From assembly GCA_004322135.1 (NCBI GenBank), contig SCSG01000038.1:1-64000 (forward strand): a stretch of 64,000 nt of DNA, given 5' to 3'. The notes beneath the pieces are model-generated. The model worked only from the letters and a program-made list of their open reading frames with translations, did no database searches and was not told the origin of the DNA. Within the stretch, counting starts at the first letter, position 1. Every line of letters starts with the position of its first letter. This DNA is from Burkholderiaceae bacterium (lineage in GTDB: Bacteria; Pseudomonadota; Gammaproteobacteria; Burkholderiales; Burkholderiaceae_B). The translations under genes were made by a program, and so were the position numbers. Positions 54,842 to 64,000 of this stretch are shown here, piece after piece.

Positions 54842-55630
54842 TCAAGGTACCTTGGTGCGCCATTCCTTTGTGCCGAATTTCTCTTCAATCAATCGTTCGG
54901 CGGCTGTCAGTTCCGAGGGTGACAGCGTGTCAGCGTGCAGGCCGTGTCGACCGCGGAAAACGTCAATCATGTGGTTGATTATCGCCTCGCGGGGCAGGCT
55001 GGTTTGACGGCGTAGCGGGTCAACGCGTTTGGCGGCCGAAGCAATGCCTTTATCTGAAATTTTTTCGCGCCCGATGCGCAGTATCTGCAGCATCTTTGTA
55101 GCATCAATGTCGTACGCCATGGTGACATGGTGCAATACGGCGCTGCCGTGACGGGCTTGCGCGGCACCGCCAATCTTTCCCTCGGCCGACGTGATGTCGT
55201 TCAAAGGCTGATACCACGCCTTGACGTCGAGCTCGCCCAGCGCTTCCAGCACCCACTCGTCCATGTAGGCATACGATTCGCGAAAGCTCATGCCGGCAAT
55301 CAGCGACAGGGGAGCATAGATGGAATAGGTGATGGAATTTTCGGGCTCGATGAACATGGCGCCACCGCCGCTGATGCGGCGTACCACTTCAATCTTGTAT
55401 TTCTCGGCGGCGACGGCATCGACTTCATTTTTCAATGACTGGAAAATACCGATCACTACTGCAGGCCTGGCCCACTCCCATATTCGCAACGTGGGCGCCC
55501 GGCGTCCAGTGGCGACTTCATCCAGCAATACTTGATCCAGTGCAATGTGCTGCAACGGCGTTTGCGGTGCCGTGTGGATCAGCTGCCAATCGTGATCGTT
55601 CCAGGAACTACGCTTGATCTCGCGGGTCAT
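54842..55630 (-). CDS. lplA: Lipoate-protein ligase A, catalytic subunit
   Basis: The 262-residue protein has the lipoate ligase core (RIWEWARPAVVIGIFQSLKN, then VVRRISGGGAMF, the RRxSGGG substrate loop, and later GKIGGAAQARHGSAVLHH with the catalytic Lys). It activates lipoate with ATP and attaches it to dehydrogenase E2 or GcvH proteins. The C-terminal accessory domain of single-chain LplA is absent, replaced by the separate small protein encoded just upstream (55627-55935), whose stop overlaps this start. Confidence 0.87.
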   Translation of the reverse strand: MTREIKRSSWNDHDWQLIHTAPQTPLQHIALDQVLLDEVATGRRAPTLRIWEWARPAVVIGIFQSLKNEVDAVAAEKYKIEVVRRISGGGAMFIEPENSITYSIYAPLSLIAGMSFRESYAYMDEWVLEALGELDVKAWYQPLNDITSAEGKIGGAAQARHGSAVLHHVTMAYDIDATKMLQILRIGREKISDKGIASAAKRVDPLRRQTSLPREAIINHMIDVFRGRHGLHADTLSPSELTAAERLIEEKFGTKEWRTKVP

Positions 55631-55935
55631 GCAACGGTCCTTCGCACGGCAATCGCAACTCCGGCCGCGGTGATGCCGTACATCATGGCATCCCCCGCGG
55701 CCGCCTGTACGACTTGTTCCAGGCGGGCCTGCGGGGCGTCGTATGGCAAGCCGTTCAACGCTGCGCTCATGGCGTCCAGTGCCTCCGGCGGTTCCAGGAA
55801 AAAATCGCCTGACAGGCGGACGTTGTGCAGGCGGCCCTGCACGATTTGCAGGTCGACCACGACGAGTTTGCCTTCGGGAATTTTGTATTCGCCATGATGT
55901 GCAGCCGCATCGGCGTATTCATCATGCTTCGTCAT
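55627..55935 (-). CDS. Lipoate-protein ligase accessory subunit (LplB-like)
   Basis: The 102-residue protein matches the C-terminal accessory domain of LplA: YKIPEGKLVVVDLQIVQGRL, then VRLSGDFFLEPPEAL and a helical tail. In bipartite ligases, known mainly from archaea such as Thermoplasma, this subunit is needed for lipoate activation. Its stop overlaps the start of the catalytic subunit, so the two are translated together. Confidence 0.82.
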   Translation of the reverse strand: MTKHDEYADAAAHHGEYKIPEGKLVVVDLQIVQGRLHNVRLSGDFFLEPPEALDAMSAALNGLPYDAPQARLEQVVQAAAGDAMMYGITAAGVAIAVRRTVA

Positions 55936-56039
55936 GGCCGGCGTGTTCCTCCAGATCCTGTTTCAGGTAGAGTCTACCGCAGCCGGCACCGCAGGCTCTA
56001 CGTACTGGACAGCGCAGTAAGGTGAATGCCTGCCGGCGC

Positions 56040-56840
56040 TCAGTTCATGAACCAGCCGTGGCTGACCACCAAAGACTGCCCCGTGAGTGCAGCACTTGGG
56101 AATGCCGCCAGGAACAGTGCGAGATTGGCAACGTCTTCGACGGTAGTGAATTCAGCGTCCACGGTATCCTTGAGCATTACGTTGCGAATGACCTCGTCCT
56201 CGCTGATGTTCAGCTCTTTGGCCTGTTCGGGAATCTGTTTTTCCACCAGCGGCGTACGGACAAAGCCGGGGCAAATGACGTGCGAGCGTACGCCTTTTGG
56301 CCCGCCTTCCTTGGCCAGTACGCGGGCGAGCCCAAGCAGGCCATGTTTGGCTGTCACGTAAGCACTTTTCAGCTTGGACGCTTCGTGCGAGTGGACCGAG
56401 CCCATGTATATCACGACACCTCCCTTATTGTCGGCGTACATGCTTTTAAGCGCAGCCTTGGTGGTAAGGAACGCCCCATCAAGGTGGATGGCCAGCAACT
56501 TCTTCCAGTCGGAGAACGAAAAGTCTTCTATCGGGTTGACGATCTGGATTCCGGCGTTCGATACCAGTATGTCTACGCGGCCCCAGGCCTTGATCACAGC
56601 CGCGGTGGCAGCATTGACTGATGCTTCATCGGTGACATTCATGCTTACGCCCATGGCTTGCCCGCCGGCAGCCTCGATTTCTTTGGCTGTCGCCTTTGCC
56701 CCGGCTTCGTTCAGATCGGCGATCGCCACACGAGCGCCGGCACGGGCGTAGGCTTCGGCGATTGCCCGACCGATCCCGCTGGCCGAGCCGGTGATGATTG
56801 CGGTCTTGCCGGTCAGACTGAGTTTCATGTTTTCACTCAT
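56040..56840 (-). CDS. bdhA: 3-hydroxybutyrate dehydrogenase
   Basis: The 266-residue SDR has [35 protein letters not shown] and the catalytic YVTAK motif, with [19 protein letters not shown] in the C-terminal substrate lid, all characteristic of D-3-hydroxybutyrate dehydrogenases. It interconverts 3-hydroxybutyrate and acetoacetate. The next gene upstream on the same strand encodes acetoacetate decarboxylase, which uses the product. AAGGAC precedes ATG 56840. Confidence 0.92.
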   Translation of the reverse strand: MSENMKLSLTGKTAIITGSASGIGRAIAEAYARAGARVAIADLNEAGAKATAKEIEAAGGQAMGVSMNVTDEASVNAATAAVIKAWGRVDILVSNAGIQIVNPIEDFSFSDWKKLLAIHLDGAFLTTKAALKSMYADNKGGVVIYMGSVHSHEASKLKSAYVTAKHGLLGLARVLAKEGGPKGVRSHVICPGFVRTPLVEKQIPEQAKELNISEDEVIRNVMLKDTVDAEFTTVEDVANLALFLAAFPSAALTGQSLVVSHGWFMN

Positions 56841-56886
56841 GATGATGTCCTTTTTTTGTTAGCGGATAATTGTGGGGTCGAACGCG

Positions 56887-57624
56887 TCACACAAGGTAAT
56901 TATGTACCACCCGGCCCAGGCCCAGTGTCAGGTCGGTCACTACGTGGATGCCGGACACCACCTCCAGAACGGGAAGGTCGGCCACCGGCGCCAGCGCGTG
57001 CGAATGCAGTTCGAGAGCCGCCGGCCCTGCCCATGCGCCTTTCACCACCAGATCTTCCAGGTTGTAGGTGACAAGTTCGCAGATGCGCGGCGTGCAGTCC
57101 ACGTCGGGGATGATCTTCAGCAGATAATTGGGTCGGCGCAGGCTTTCAAGAATTTTGTTGTGATCCAGCGTGCGGTATTTGTAGCCCATGGTTCCCGTCG
57201 CGATGCGCACGGGGCCATCGTCCAGTGTACCGAGGAGGGTGTCCGCCACGACCGTGAGGGTCGGCTTGGCGAGTTTCTTCGGAAATCCCCAGATTTCGCG
57301 TCCGCCTGCGATTGGCGCCTCGTCATCAAGGTACATTGCGATTTGGTACGTTCCGGGCTTTCCCTTGTAGGTAACCGGAACCACTTGCCCGGACTCGGTG
57401 TAGTTACCGAACCCAGTGGAATCGGGCATGCGGATGAACTCGAACTGAACCTGGTCTCCTGCGGGCATCAGCGGTTCAGGTACCATCGCGCGCAGCGCTT
57501 CGGGATCGGTGCGGTAGGTGACAACGAAGAATTCACGATTGACGAAACGGTACGGTCCGGGCGCATACGCCGGGTTGGTGAGGGGCATGGCAAAAGCTTG
57601 CCGAGCGACGGCGTCTGCTTTCAT
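56887..57624 (-). CDS. adc: Acetoacetate decarboxylase
   Basis: The 245-residue enzyme converts acetoacetate to acetone and CO2. The Schiff-base Lys lies in [13 protein letters not shown], and the C-terminal [20 protein letters not shown] is typical of the family. ATG 57624 follows AGGAGA; the upstream frame to 57714 is not conserved. It precedes bdhA by 46 bases, so the pair forms an acetoacetate-handling operon, possibly linked to polyhydroxybutyrate turnover. Confidence 0.9.
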   Translation of the reverse strand: MKADAVARQAFAMPLTNPAYAPGPYRFVNREFFVVTYRTDPEALRAMVPEPLMPAGDQVQFEFIRMPDSTGFGNYTESGQVVPVTYKGKPGTYQIAMYLDDEAPIAGGREIWGFPKKLAKPTLTVVADTLLGTLDDGPVRIATGTMGYKYRTLDHNKILESLRRPNYLLKIIPDVDCTPRICELVTYNLEDLVVKGAWAGPAALELHSHALAPVADLPVLEVVSGIHVVTDLTLGLGRVVHNYLV

Positions 57625-57887
57625 AGAGGGTTTCTCCTGTGTAGGGATTGCTGGGTGAGCGTCGCCATGTCCATGCACTGGCGTGTTTGGCGTTGCTGTC
57701 AGAATTACATGCAACAGAGCCGTCGCACATCAAGTGTCCGGGTACGTTGCACTGCATGTTCGACCGCCAGTGGGCGCAATGAGTTCCGTGCGCTATGCCC
57801 AATACCACTTTGAACCTTCGTTGCAAACAAAGTATAGAGCGATCAGGTGGACGCTGCGACGCCCAGGCCGCCTCGTGGCCGGCGGAC
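57625..57887. other. Intergenic region with no recognised gene
   Basis: 263 bases between the decarboxylase start and the redoxin stop. The plus-strand frames here are shadows of the flanking genes. Nothing else is seen. Confidence 0.4.
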
Positions 57888-58364
57888 TCAGTCTTCAGTC
57901 AGCAGCTGCCCAATCGCGGCACCCACGCGCAGATCGTCGATCTGCCCAAAATGGTGCAGACGTATGCGACCTGTCTTGTCTATCAGTACCAGGGTCGGTG
58001 TGCCCTGCATGTTGTAGGCCTGCATGGTCTGCGGGATGGGGCCTTTTTCCGAAGACTGATCTATGCCTATCGGAAAACCGAGGCGGTATTCTTGCACGAA
58101 GGCCTTCAGTGCCAATGGTCCCATGACATCGTGGTGCTCGAATACAGTGTGCAGCCCGATGACCTTGACTCGGTCGGCCGGGAAGGCTTGATATATGGAC
58201 TTCGCCTGGGGTATGCCATGCGCAACGCAGCCGGGGCACAGCATTTGAAAAGCATGCAGCACCACCACTGATCCGCGCAGGGATTCCAGGGTGATTGGCT
58301 CGCTGGCGTTCATCCACTGGCTGATTGACCAGGGTGGTGCGAGCTCGTAGGCAACGGTTGACAC
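57888..58364 (-). CDS. Thioredoxin-fold redox protein
   Basis: A 158-residue redoxin/AhpC-TSA-like protein: SVVVLHAFQMLCPGCVAHGI has a CPGC active site after the strand, and MQGTPTLVLIDKTGRIRLHH gives the cis-Pro loop. It probably acts in thiol-disulfide exchange in the cytoplasm, since no signal peptide is seen. GTG 58364 has GGAGG close before it; GTG 58418 (MHALNYPKRP) is the longer alternative. Confidence 0.75.
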   Translation of the reverse strand: MSTVAYELAPPWSISQWMNASEPITLESLRGSVVVLHAFQMLCPGCVAHGIPQAKSIYQAFPADRVKVIGLHTVFEHHDVMGPLALKAFVQEYRLGFPIGIDQSSEKGPIPQTMQAYNMQGTPTLVLIDKTGRIRLHHFGQIDDLRVGAAIGQLLTED

Positions 58365-58646
58365 AAATCCTCCGGGATAAGGAGTTCTGGGTCGCTTCGG
58401 GTAATTCAAAGCGTGCACTTCGTCAGGCTGCGGCCCGATTCGCTGGCGAATGATACATGCCTTAGTTTAGTCCCTTAGTCTTTCGTACACCGGCAGGCGT
58501 TGACACGTCAGCGTCCGCGGTGGCGAATCAGACCTGCGCGAGCGGGGCTTTTGGCAAGCCAGTTGGTCCACCGACGTTCGTGAAGACGAACCCGAGGTGG
58601 ATGGCGCAGTACACTGTCTGCTTTTTAAATCGCCCTTGTCGCGCCT

Positions 58647-59531
58647 ATGTTGCTTACCCTGCTTAACATCGTCCTGCCGGTTTTTGCCATTGCCGCCATT
58701 GGCTTTGCTTTTGGGCGTCGGCAGTCACACGCGCCACAAATGGAATTCATCAATCACGCCAATGTGATGGTGTTCTGCCCGGCGCTGGTGTTCTCTGCCT
58801 TGATGGATAACCCGGTCAACCTGATACATGGCTGGCCGCTGGTTCTGGCGGGTGTGTTGATCATTGTCTTGCCGGGGATTGTGCTGTATTTGATGCCGGT
58901 GCGCGGCATCAGCTGGCGCGCCTTTCTGGTTCCGGGGATGTTTCGCAACACCGGCAATATCGGGATACCTCTGTTGATGCTGGCCTACGGCAAGGGTTTG
59001 CTGGGCGACATCATCATTTTGTTTGTAATCTCCAACCTGCTGCAGTTCTCGCTTGGGCTTTATCTGCTGTCGAGCCGGGCCGAACGTTGGTCGTGGGTAA
59101 AAAACCCGAATATCTGGGCTGCCGTGCTGGGCATACTGCTGGTGCCATATCAGACACTGATTCCGAAGTTTGTGTACACCTCGGTTGACCTGCTGGGGCA
59201 AATCGCCATTCCCCTGATGCTTTTCAGTCTTGGAGTGCGGTTGTCGCAGGATCGCATTACACACGTGGGTTTTGCTTTCAAGATCAATCTGCTGTATTTG
59301 TTTGCGGGCGCGGTAAGTTTTTTTCTTGTGGCCTGGCTGTTGCCGCTTGGCACCGACTGGCTGCGTCTGGTGGCGCTGTCTGTCATGCTGCCACCAGCAG
59401 TGTTGAATTATCTGCTTAGCGAACAATACAAGGTCGAACCGAAAATCGTTGCCAGCGTAGTGCTTCTGGGCAACGTGATGTCGGTGGCCACCATACCTCT
59501 TGTGGTCTATCTCACTCTAGTCTGGCTGTGA
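58647..59531 (+). CDS. AEC-family transporter
   Basis: The 294-residue membrane protein has about ten hydrophobic segments and the auxin-efflux-carrier pattern (MFRNTGNIGIPLLMLAYG, IAIPLMLFSLGVRLS, LPPAVLNYLLSEQY). Bacterial members such as MdcF and MleP export or import organic acids such as malonate or malate. The substrate is unknown here. It stands alone, 218 bases before the cox-type operon, and may supply or remove an acid of that pathway. Confidence 0.87.
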   Translation: MLLTLLNIVLPVFAIAAIGFAFGRRQSHAPQMEFINHANVMVFCPALVFSALMDNPVNLIHGWPLVLAGVLIIVLPGIVLYLMPVRGISWRAFLVPGMFRNTGNIGIPLLMLAYGKGLLGDIIILFVISNLLQFSLGLYLLSSRAERWSWVKNPNIWAAVLGILLVPYQTLIPKFVYTSVDLLGQIAIPLMLFSLGVRLSQDRITHVGFAFKINLLYLFAGAVSFFLVAWLLPLGTDWLRLVALSVMLPPAVLNYLLSEQYKVEPKIVASVVLLGNVMSVATIPLVVYLTLVWL

Positions 59532-59749
59532 CAGCGTTGGGCTTCGCCCCTGGCGTTTGCATCAGGCCGGCCATGCAAAACATTGACGATTGCAATACGC
59601 ATTGGGTCATGTTTGTATCTGCGCGCGCATTGCGCGCCATTGGCTGAGGGGCCTGTGCCGCTACGGTGTCTTCGAAGCCCGCGCTATCTTGACACGCCCA
59701 CTGGCTGTGGTGTAGCTTGACTTGATGAGAAAAACGAGGAGACAAGGCT

Positions 59750-60217
<468 letters not shown>

Positions 60218-60256
60218 CCGCCACGATTCAATGCCAACACTCGGGGAGTACGGGAC

Positions 60257-62644
60257 ATGGATACCATAGGTTTTGCTGGCCTGTCGCATATCGGTGAGTC
60301 GTTTTTGCGCAAAGAAGATTACCGTTTCCTGACGGGTGACGGTCACTATGTGGGTGACATCACGTTGGCGCGTCAAAGCTACGCCGCGTTCGTGCGCTCA
60401 CCGCATGCCCACGCCAGTATCAACTCGATCGACACTACCGCCGCCAAGGCCGCGCCTGGCGTGCTGGGAGTGTTTGTCGGCGCCGATGTAGTGGCCGACA
60501 AGATCGGCGGCCTGCCGTGTGGCTGGCTCATTACATGCACCGACGGCACTCCAATGAAAGAGCCTGCGCACCCGGTTCTGGCGCATGACAAAGTGCGTTA
60601 CGTGGGCGACCACGTAGCGCTGGTCGTGGCCGAAACGCTGGAACAGGCGCGCGATGCGGCTGAGCTTGTAGAGGTTGACTACGGCGTGCTGCCGGCGGTT
60701 ACCAGCGTGCGTGACGCACACAAAGGAGCGGCGCTGCACGATATGGCGCCCGATAATCGCTGCTACAAGTGGGCAATTGGCGACAAGGCTGCGGTTGAAG
60801 CCTCGTTCGCCAGTGCCGCCCACGTGACTAAACTGGATCTCGTCAATAATCGCCTGGTTCCCAACGCCATGGAGCCACGTGCGGCGATCGGCTCTTATGA
60901 CCGCGGCACCGACGAGTATGTGCTTTATGTGGCCAACCAGAATCCCCACGTCGAGCGCATGCTGATGACCGCGTTCGTGCTGGGTATGCCGGAACACAAG
61001 ATACGTGTGGTTTCGCCCGATGTCGGTGGCGGGTTCGGCTCCAAGATCAACCTCTATGCGGAAGACGTGTGCTTGACGTGGGCGGCCAAAAAACTTAATC
61101 GCAGCGTCAAGTGGGTGGCAGAACGCAGCGAGTCGTTCCTAAGTGACACGCACGGCCGCGACCACGTCAGTCACGCCGAAATGGCGATGGATAAAGACGG
61201 CAAGTTTCTTGCGCTCAAGGTGCATACTGACGCCAATATGGGGGCTTATCTCGGAACGTTCGCGACGGCGGTACCGACCATTTTGTATGCCACACTCCTG
61301 GCGGGGCAATACACCACACCGCAGATCTACGCCGAGGTCGATGCCTGGTTCACCAATACGGCGCCGACCGACGCCTACCGCGGCGCCGGCCGGCCCGAGG
61401 CAAGCTATCTGCTCGAGCGGTTGGTGTCTCGCTGCGGCTGGGAAATGGGCCTGACGCAGGATCAAATCCGCAAACGCAACTTCATCACGCAATTTCCGCA
61501 CCAGACACCTGTTGCGCTCCAATACGATACGGGCGATTTCCACGCCTGTATGGATCGGGCCGAGGTCTTGGCTGATGTGGCTGGCTTTGACGCGCGCCGC
61601 CGTGCCAGCGAGGCCAAGGGGCTGCTGCGTGGCATTGGCTATTCCAGCTACATCGAGGCCTGTGGCGTGGCGCCATCCAACATCGCTGGCGCGCTTGGTG
61701 CACGCGCCGGTTTGTTTGAATGCGGCGAAGTCCGGGTCAATCCAACCGGCAGTGTGACGGTATTCACCGGCTCACACAGCCACGGCCAGGGACATGAAAC
61801 CACGTTCGCGCAGGTGGTGGCGGCGCGGTTGGGGATGGAGGTCGATGCGGTCGATGTCGTGCATGGTGACACGGGCCGCGTGCCGTTTGGCATGGGTACC
61901 TACGGCTCGCGCTCGTTGGCGGTAGGCGGTTCGGCAATCATGAAGGCGCTTGACAAGATTGAAGCCAAGGCCAAGAAAATCGCTGCACACTTGATGGAGG
62001 CAAGCGATGCTGACATTGAATTTGCCAACGGCGAATTCAATGTCAGGGGTACTGACAAAAAAGTTACTTTCGGTCAAGTTGCCATGGCCGCCTATGTACC
62101 GCACAACTACCCGCTTGATCAGTTGGAACCTGGGCTGGATGAAACCGCGTTCTATGACCCGACCAATTTTACCTACCCGGGTGGAACACATATTTGCGAA
62201 GTTGAAATTGATCCGGCGACGGGCTCCACTCGCATTGACCGTTTCTCCGCGGTGGACGACTTCGGCAACATCATCAATCCGATGATCGTCGCAGGCCAAG
62301 TGCACGGCGGAATTGCTCAGGGCATTGGCCAGGCGCTGCTGGAGCAGTGCGTGTACGACAGAGAAACCGGCCAGCTGCTTACTGGCAGCCTGATGGATTA
62401 CGCCATGCCTCGCGCTGATGATTTCCCGCAATTCAAACTCGACACCGTGTGCACACCCTGCACCCACAATCCGATCGGGTCCAAGGGCTGCGGCGAAGCG
62501 GGTGCAATCGCCTCGCCGCCTGCGGTGATTAACGCCGTACTCGATGCGTTGCACGCAGTAGGAGTCAAGGATTTCGACATGCCGGCTTCACCCGGCCGTG
62601 TCTGGGAAGCCATCCAGTCCGCCGCCCAGCCTGCTTCAGCCTGA
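60257..62644 (+). CDS. coxL: Form II CODH-like molybdenum large subunit
   Basis: The 795-residue protein holds the molybdenum-cytosine-dinucleotide active site (VSPDVGGGFGSK, later GSHSHGQGHETTFAQVV and SKGCGEAG with the base Glu). The active-site loop reads AYRGAGR (373-379), not AYXCSFR, which defines form II, not form I CO dehydrogenase. Form II enzymes mostly oxidise other substrates and their role is debated, so CO oxidation should not be assumed. It is complete. Confidence 0.92.
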   Translation: MDTIGFAGLSHIGESFLRKEDYRFLTGDGHYVGDITLARQSYAAFVRSPHAHASINSIDTTAAKAAPGVLGVFVGADVVADKIGGLPCGWLITCTDGTPMKEPAHPVLAHDKVRYVGDHVALVVAETLEQARDAAELVEVDYGVLPAVTSVRDAHKGAALHDMAPDNRCYKWAIGDKAAVEASFASAAHVTKLDLVNNRLVPNAMEPRAAIGSYDRGTDEYVLYVANQNPHVERMLMTAFVLGMPEHKIRVVSPDVGGGFGSKINLYAEDVCLTWAAKKLNRSVKWVAERSESFLSDTHGRDHVSHAEMAMDKDGKFLALKVHTDANMGAYLGTFATAVPTILYATLLAGQYTTPQIYAEVDAWFTNTAPTDAYRGAGRPEASYLLERLVSRCGWEMGLTQDQIRKRNFITQFPHQTPVALQYDTGDFHACMDRAEVLADVAGFDARRRASEAKGLLRGIGYSSYIEACGVAPSNIAGALGARAGLFECGEVRVNPTGSVTVFTGSHSHGQGHETTFAQVVAARLGMEVDAVDVVHGDTGRVPFGMGTYGSRSLAVGGSAIMKALDKIEAKAKKIAAHLMEASDADIEFANGEFNVRGTDKKVTFGQVAMAAYVPHNYPLDQLEPGLDETAFYDPTNFTYPGGTHICEVEIDPATGSTRIDRFSAVDDFGNIINPMIVAGQVHGGIAQGIGQALLEQCVYDRETGQLLTGSLMDYAMPRADDFPQFKLDTVCTPCTHNPIGSKGCGEAGAIASPPAVINAVLDALHAVGVKDFDMPASPGRVWEAIQSAAQPASA

Positions 62645-62654
62645 GGAGAAACAC

Positions 62655-63446
62655 ATGTATTCATTCACACTGGAGCGCGCCACGACGACCGCCGACGCCG
62701 TCAAACTGGCGGCGGCGGGCGCCAAGGTACTGGCTGGCGGCCAAACCCTGCTTGCCTCGATGAAGTTGCGGTTATCCGACCCCGGCCAACTCGTTGATCT
62801 TGCCGGCATCAAGGAGCTGGCTGGGGTCAAGCGCGACGGCAACCGCTTCGTGATCGGCGCCATGACTCGCCACGCCGATGTCGCCGCCAATGCGGAGCTA
62901 AAGGCCGCGCTGCCCGTACTGGCCGATTTGGCCGCGCACATTGGCGACCGTCAGGTGCGCGCAATGGGCACCTTGGGTGGCTCGGTCGCCAACAACGACC
63001 CGGCTGCGGATTACCCGGCTGCCGTGCTCGGTCTGAACGCCACCATACACACTACACAGCGTCAGATTGAGGCCGACGATTTTTTCCTGGGGATGTTCAC
63101 TACCGCGCTGCAAGACGATGAATTGATTACCGCAATCAGCTTCCCTGTTCCGAAGTGTGCGGCTTACCTTAAATTCAAGCAGCCGGCTTCGCGCTTTGCG
63201 CTTATCGGAGTAATGGTGGCGCAAACCGATGGCGGGGTACGTGTTGCAGTCACAGGCGCGGGCAATGGCGTGTTTCGCCATGCCGATCTGGAGCAGGCAC
63301 TGAGTAAAGATTTCACGCCTGCTGCCGCCGCTGCCGTTACGATCGACACCGCTGACATAAGCGGCGACATTCATGCCACGGCTGCGTATCGCGCTAATCT
63401 GATCAGTGTGCAAACCCAGCGGGCGGTGGCCAGCTTGCTGAGATAA
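62655..63446 (+). CDS. coxM: Form II CODH-like medium subunit, FAD-binding
   Basis: The 263-residue protein is the FAD subunit: AGGQTLLASMKLRL and TLGGSVANNDPAADYPAA are the two FAD loops of the family. ATG 62655 has GAGGAG before it; the upstream frame to 62598 is a shadow of coxL. It hands electrons from the 2Fe-2S subunit to an acceptor. Its gene lies eight bases before the MoxR-type ATPase start, so the four genes are likely one operon. Confidence 0.92.
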   Translation: MYSFTLERATTTADAVKLAAAGAKVLAGGQTLLASMKLRLSDPGQLVDLAGIKELAGVKRDGNRFVIGAMTRHADVAANAELKAALPVLADLAAHIGDRQVRAMGTLGGSVANNDPAADYPAAVLGLNATIHTTQRQIEADDFFLGMFTTALQDDELITAISFPVPKCAAYLKFKQPASRFALIGVMVAQTDGGVRVAVTGAGNGVFRHADLEQALSKDFTPAAAAAVTIDTADISGDIHATAAYRANLISVQTQRAVASLLR

Positions 63447-63453
63447 CGACGAA

Positions 63454-64000
63454 GTGTTTGCAACCATTGATGCACTCATCCAAGAGCTGGAAAGGGCGGG
63501 CTACTATGCCGACCGCCGGTTGGCAACAGCTGTTTTTCTGGCGTTGCGGCTGCAAAGGCCGCTATTGCTGGAGGGCGAACCAGGGGTGGGCAAGACCGAA
63601 TTAGCCAAGGCGTTAGCCGTGGCGCTGCAGCGCACATTGATTCGGCTTCAGTGCTATGACGGGTTAGAGTTGCGTGAAGCGCTTTACGAATGGAATTATG
63701 CGGCGCAGTTGCTGCATATGCGTGCCGCCGAGCTGCGTCACGAACAGCAGGAAAACATTGAACGGGTCGAACGCGAGGTCTATCAGGATCGCTATCTGAT
63801 TCGCCGTCCGTTGCTGCAGGCGCTTCAGGCGCCCGCGCCGGGCGCGGTGCTGCTGATCGATGAAGTCGATCGCGCCGACGAGCCTTTTGAAGCGTTCCTG
63901 CTGGAGTATTTGGGCGAGTATCAGGTCAGCATTCCCGAGATTGGCACGATCCGTGCCGCGACGTGCCCGGTGACGATACTGACCAGCAACCGTACCCGCG
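63454..64000 (+). CDS. MoxR-type AAA ATPase, CoxD-like, cut by window end
   Basis: The frame starts at GTG 63454 and runs off the window. It has Walker A GEPGVGKTELAKAL and Walker B VLLIDEVDRADEPFEAFLL, the pattern of MoxR/CoxD chaperone-like ATPases that help mature the molybdenum centre of CO dehydrogenase-type enzymes. It directly follows the medium subunit, which supports this role. Its partner CoxE-like VWA protein would be expected next. Confidence 0.85.
   Translation, partial: MFATIDALIQELERAGYYADRRLATAVFLALRLQRPLLLEGEPGVGKTELAKALAVALQRTLIRLQCYDGLELREALYEWNYAAQLLHMRAAELRHEQQENIERVEREVYQDRYLIRRPLLQALQAPAPGAVLLIDEVDRADEPFEAFLLEYLGEYQVSIPEIGTIRAATCPVTILTSNRTR

Noticed and set aside
60257-62644. 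Form I CO dehydrogenase
   Set aside because: The active-site loop is AYRGAGR, the form II pattern, so CO oxidation is not claimed.

Overview
The window looks like a chromosomal segment of a soil or water betaproteobacterium, most likely of the Alcaligenaceae (Bordetella, Pusillimonas, Castellaniella and relatives). This is inferred from gene content and base composition, not from a search: single-chain PurL next to guaBA, protocatechuate 4,5-dioxygenase with PobA, a quinol-type nitric oxide reductase, a form II CoxSLM set and a Tad pilus fragment. No rRNA, tRNA or CRISPR array was seen.

Layout. 1-3.5 kb is AT-richer accessory DNA: two related Mrr-like nuclease genes with a STAS-like gene between them on the other strand, then six direct ~20-base repeats that look like a transposon end. 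The last repeat abuts a secretin gene (cpaC/rcpA) whose 5' part is missing. 3.5-8.1 kb is the rest of a Tad operon (secretin remnant, FHA-TadA, TadB, TadC) running into a DUF192 gene. 8.1-17.5 kb is housekeeping: greB, a glycosyltransferase, purL, guaB and guaA.

17.5-23.5 kb is a small integrase-less island at the 3' end of guaA. It is bounded by a 14-base direct repeat, the last bases of guaA and a second copy near 23.46 kb. It carries a DUF1778/GNAT toxin-antitoxin pair and a decayed type III-like restriction system (truncated Mod, intact Res). It also has a broken zeta-like kinase (Walker lysine replaced by glutamate, plus a frameshift) with a small partner gene.

23.5-34.6 kb: a diguanylate cyclase, a signal-less YgdR-like lipoprotein, a DUF1932 dehydrogenase and a LysR remnant. 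Then follows a tightly overlapping branched-chain-type ABC importer operon with an SDR and a MetE-like zinc methyltransferase homologue, which suggests uptake and breakdown of an unknown, perhaps methylated, compound. An MFS exporter follows.

34.7-48 kb: PmdAB and PobA (4-hydroxybenzoate to protocatechuate ring cleavage) divergent from an AraC-type regulator; a lipid A acyltransferase homologue; norB (qNOR), a lytic transglycosylase-like lipoprotein, an EF-hand periplasmic protein with an NsrR-like box in front, and a DUF2249 protein; a CPA1 antiporter; and a luciferase-like monooxygenase divergent from a TetR regulator with two palindromes between them.

48-64 kb: an ABC permease/ATPase/NEW3-protein operon, ung, unknown secreted proteins, a two-gene lipoate-protein ligase, 3-hydroxybutyrate dehydrogenase with acetoacetate decarboxylase, a thioredoxin-fold protein, an AEC transporter, and a form II cox-type molybdenum hydroxylase (small, large and medium subunits) followed by a MoxR-type ATPase cut by the window end.
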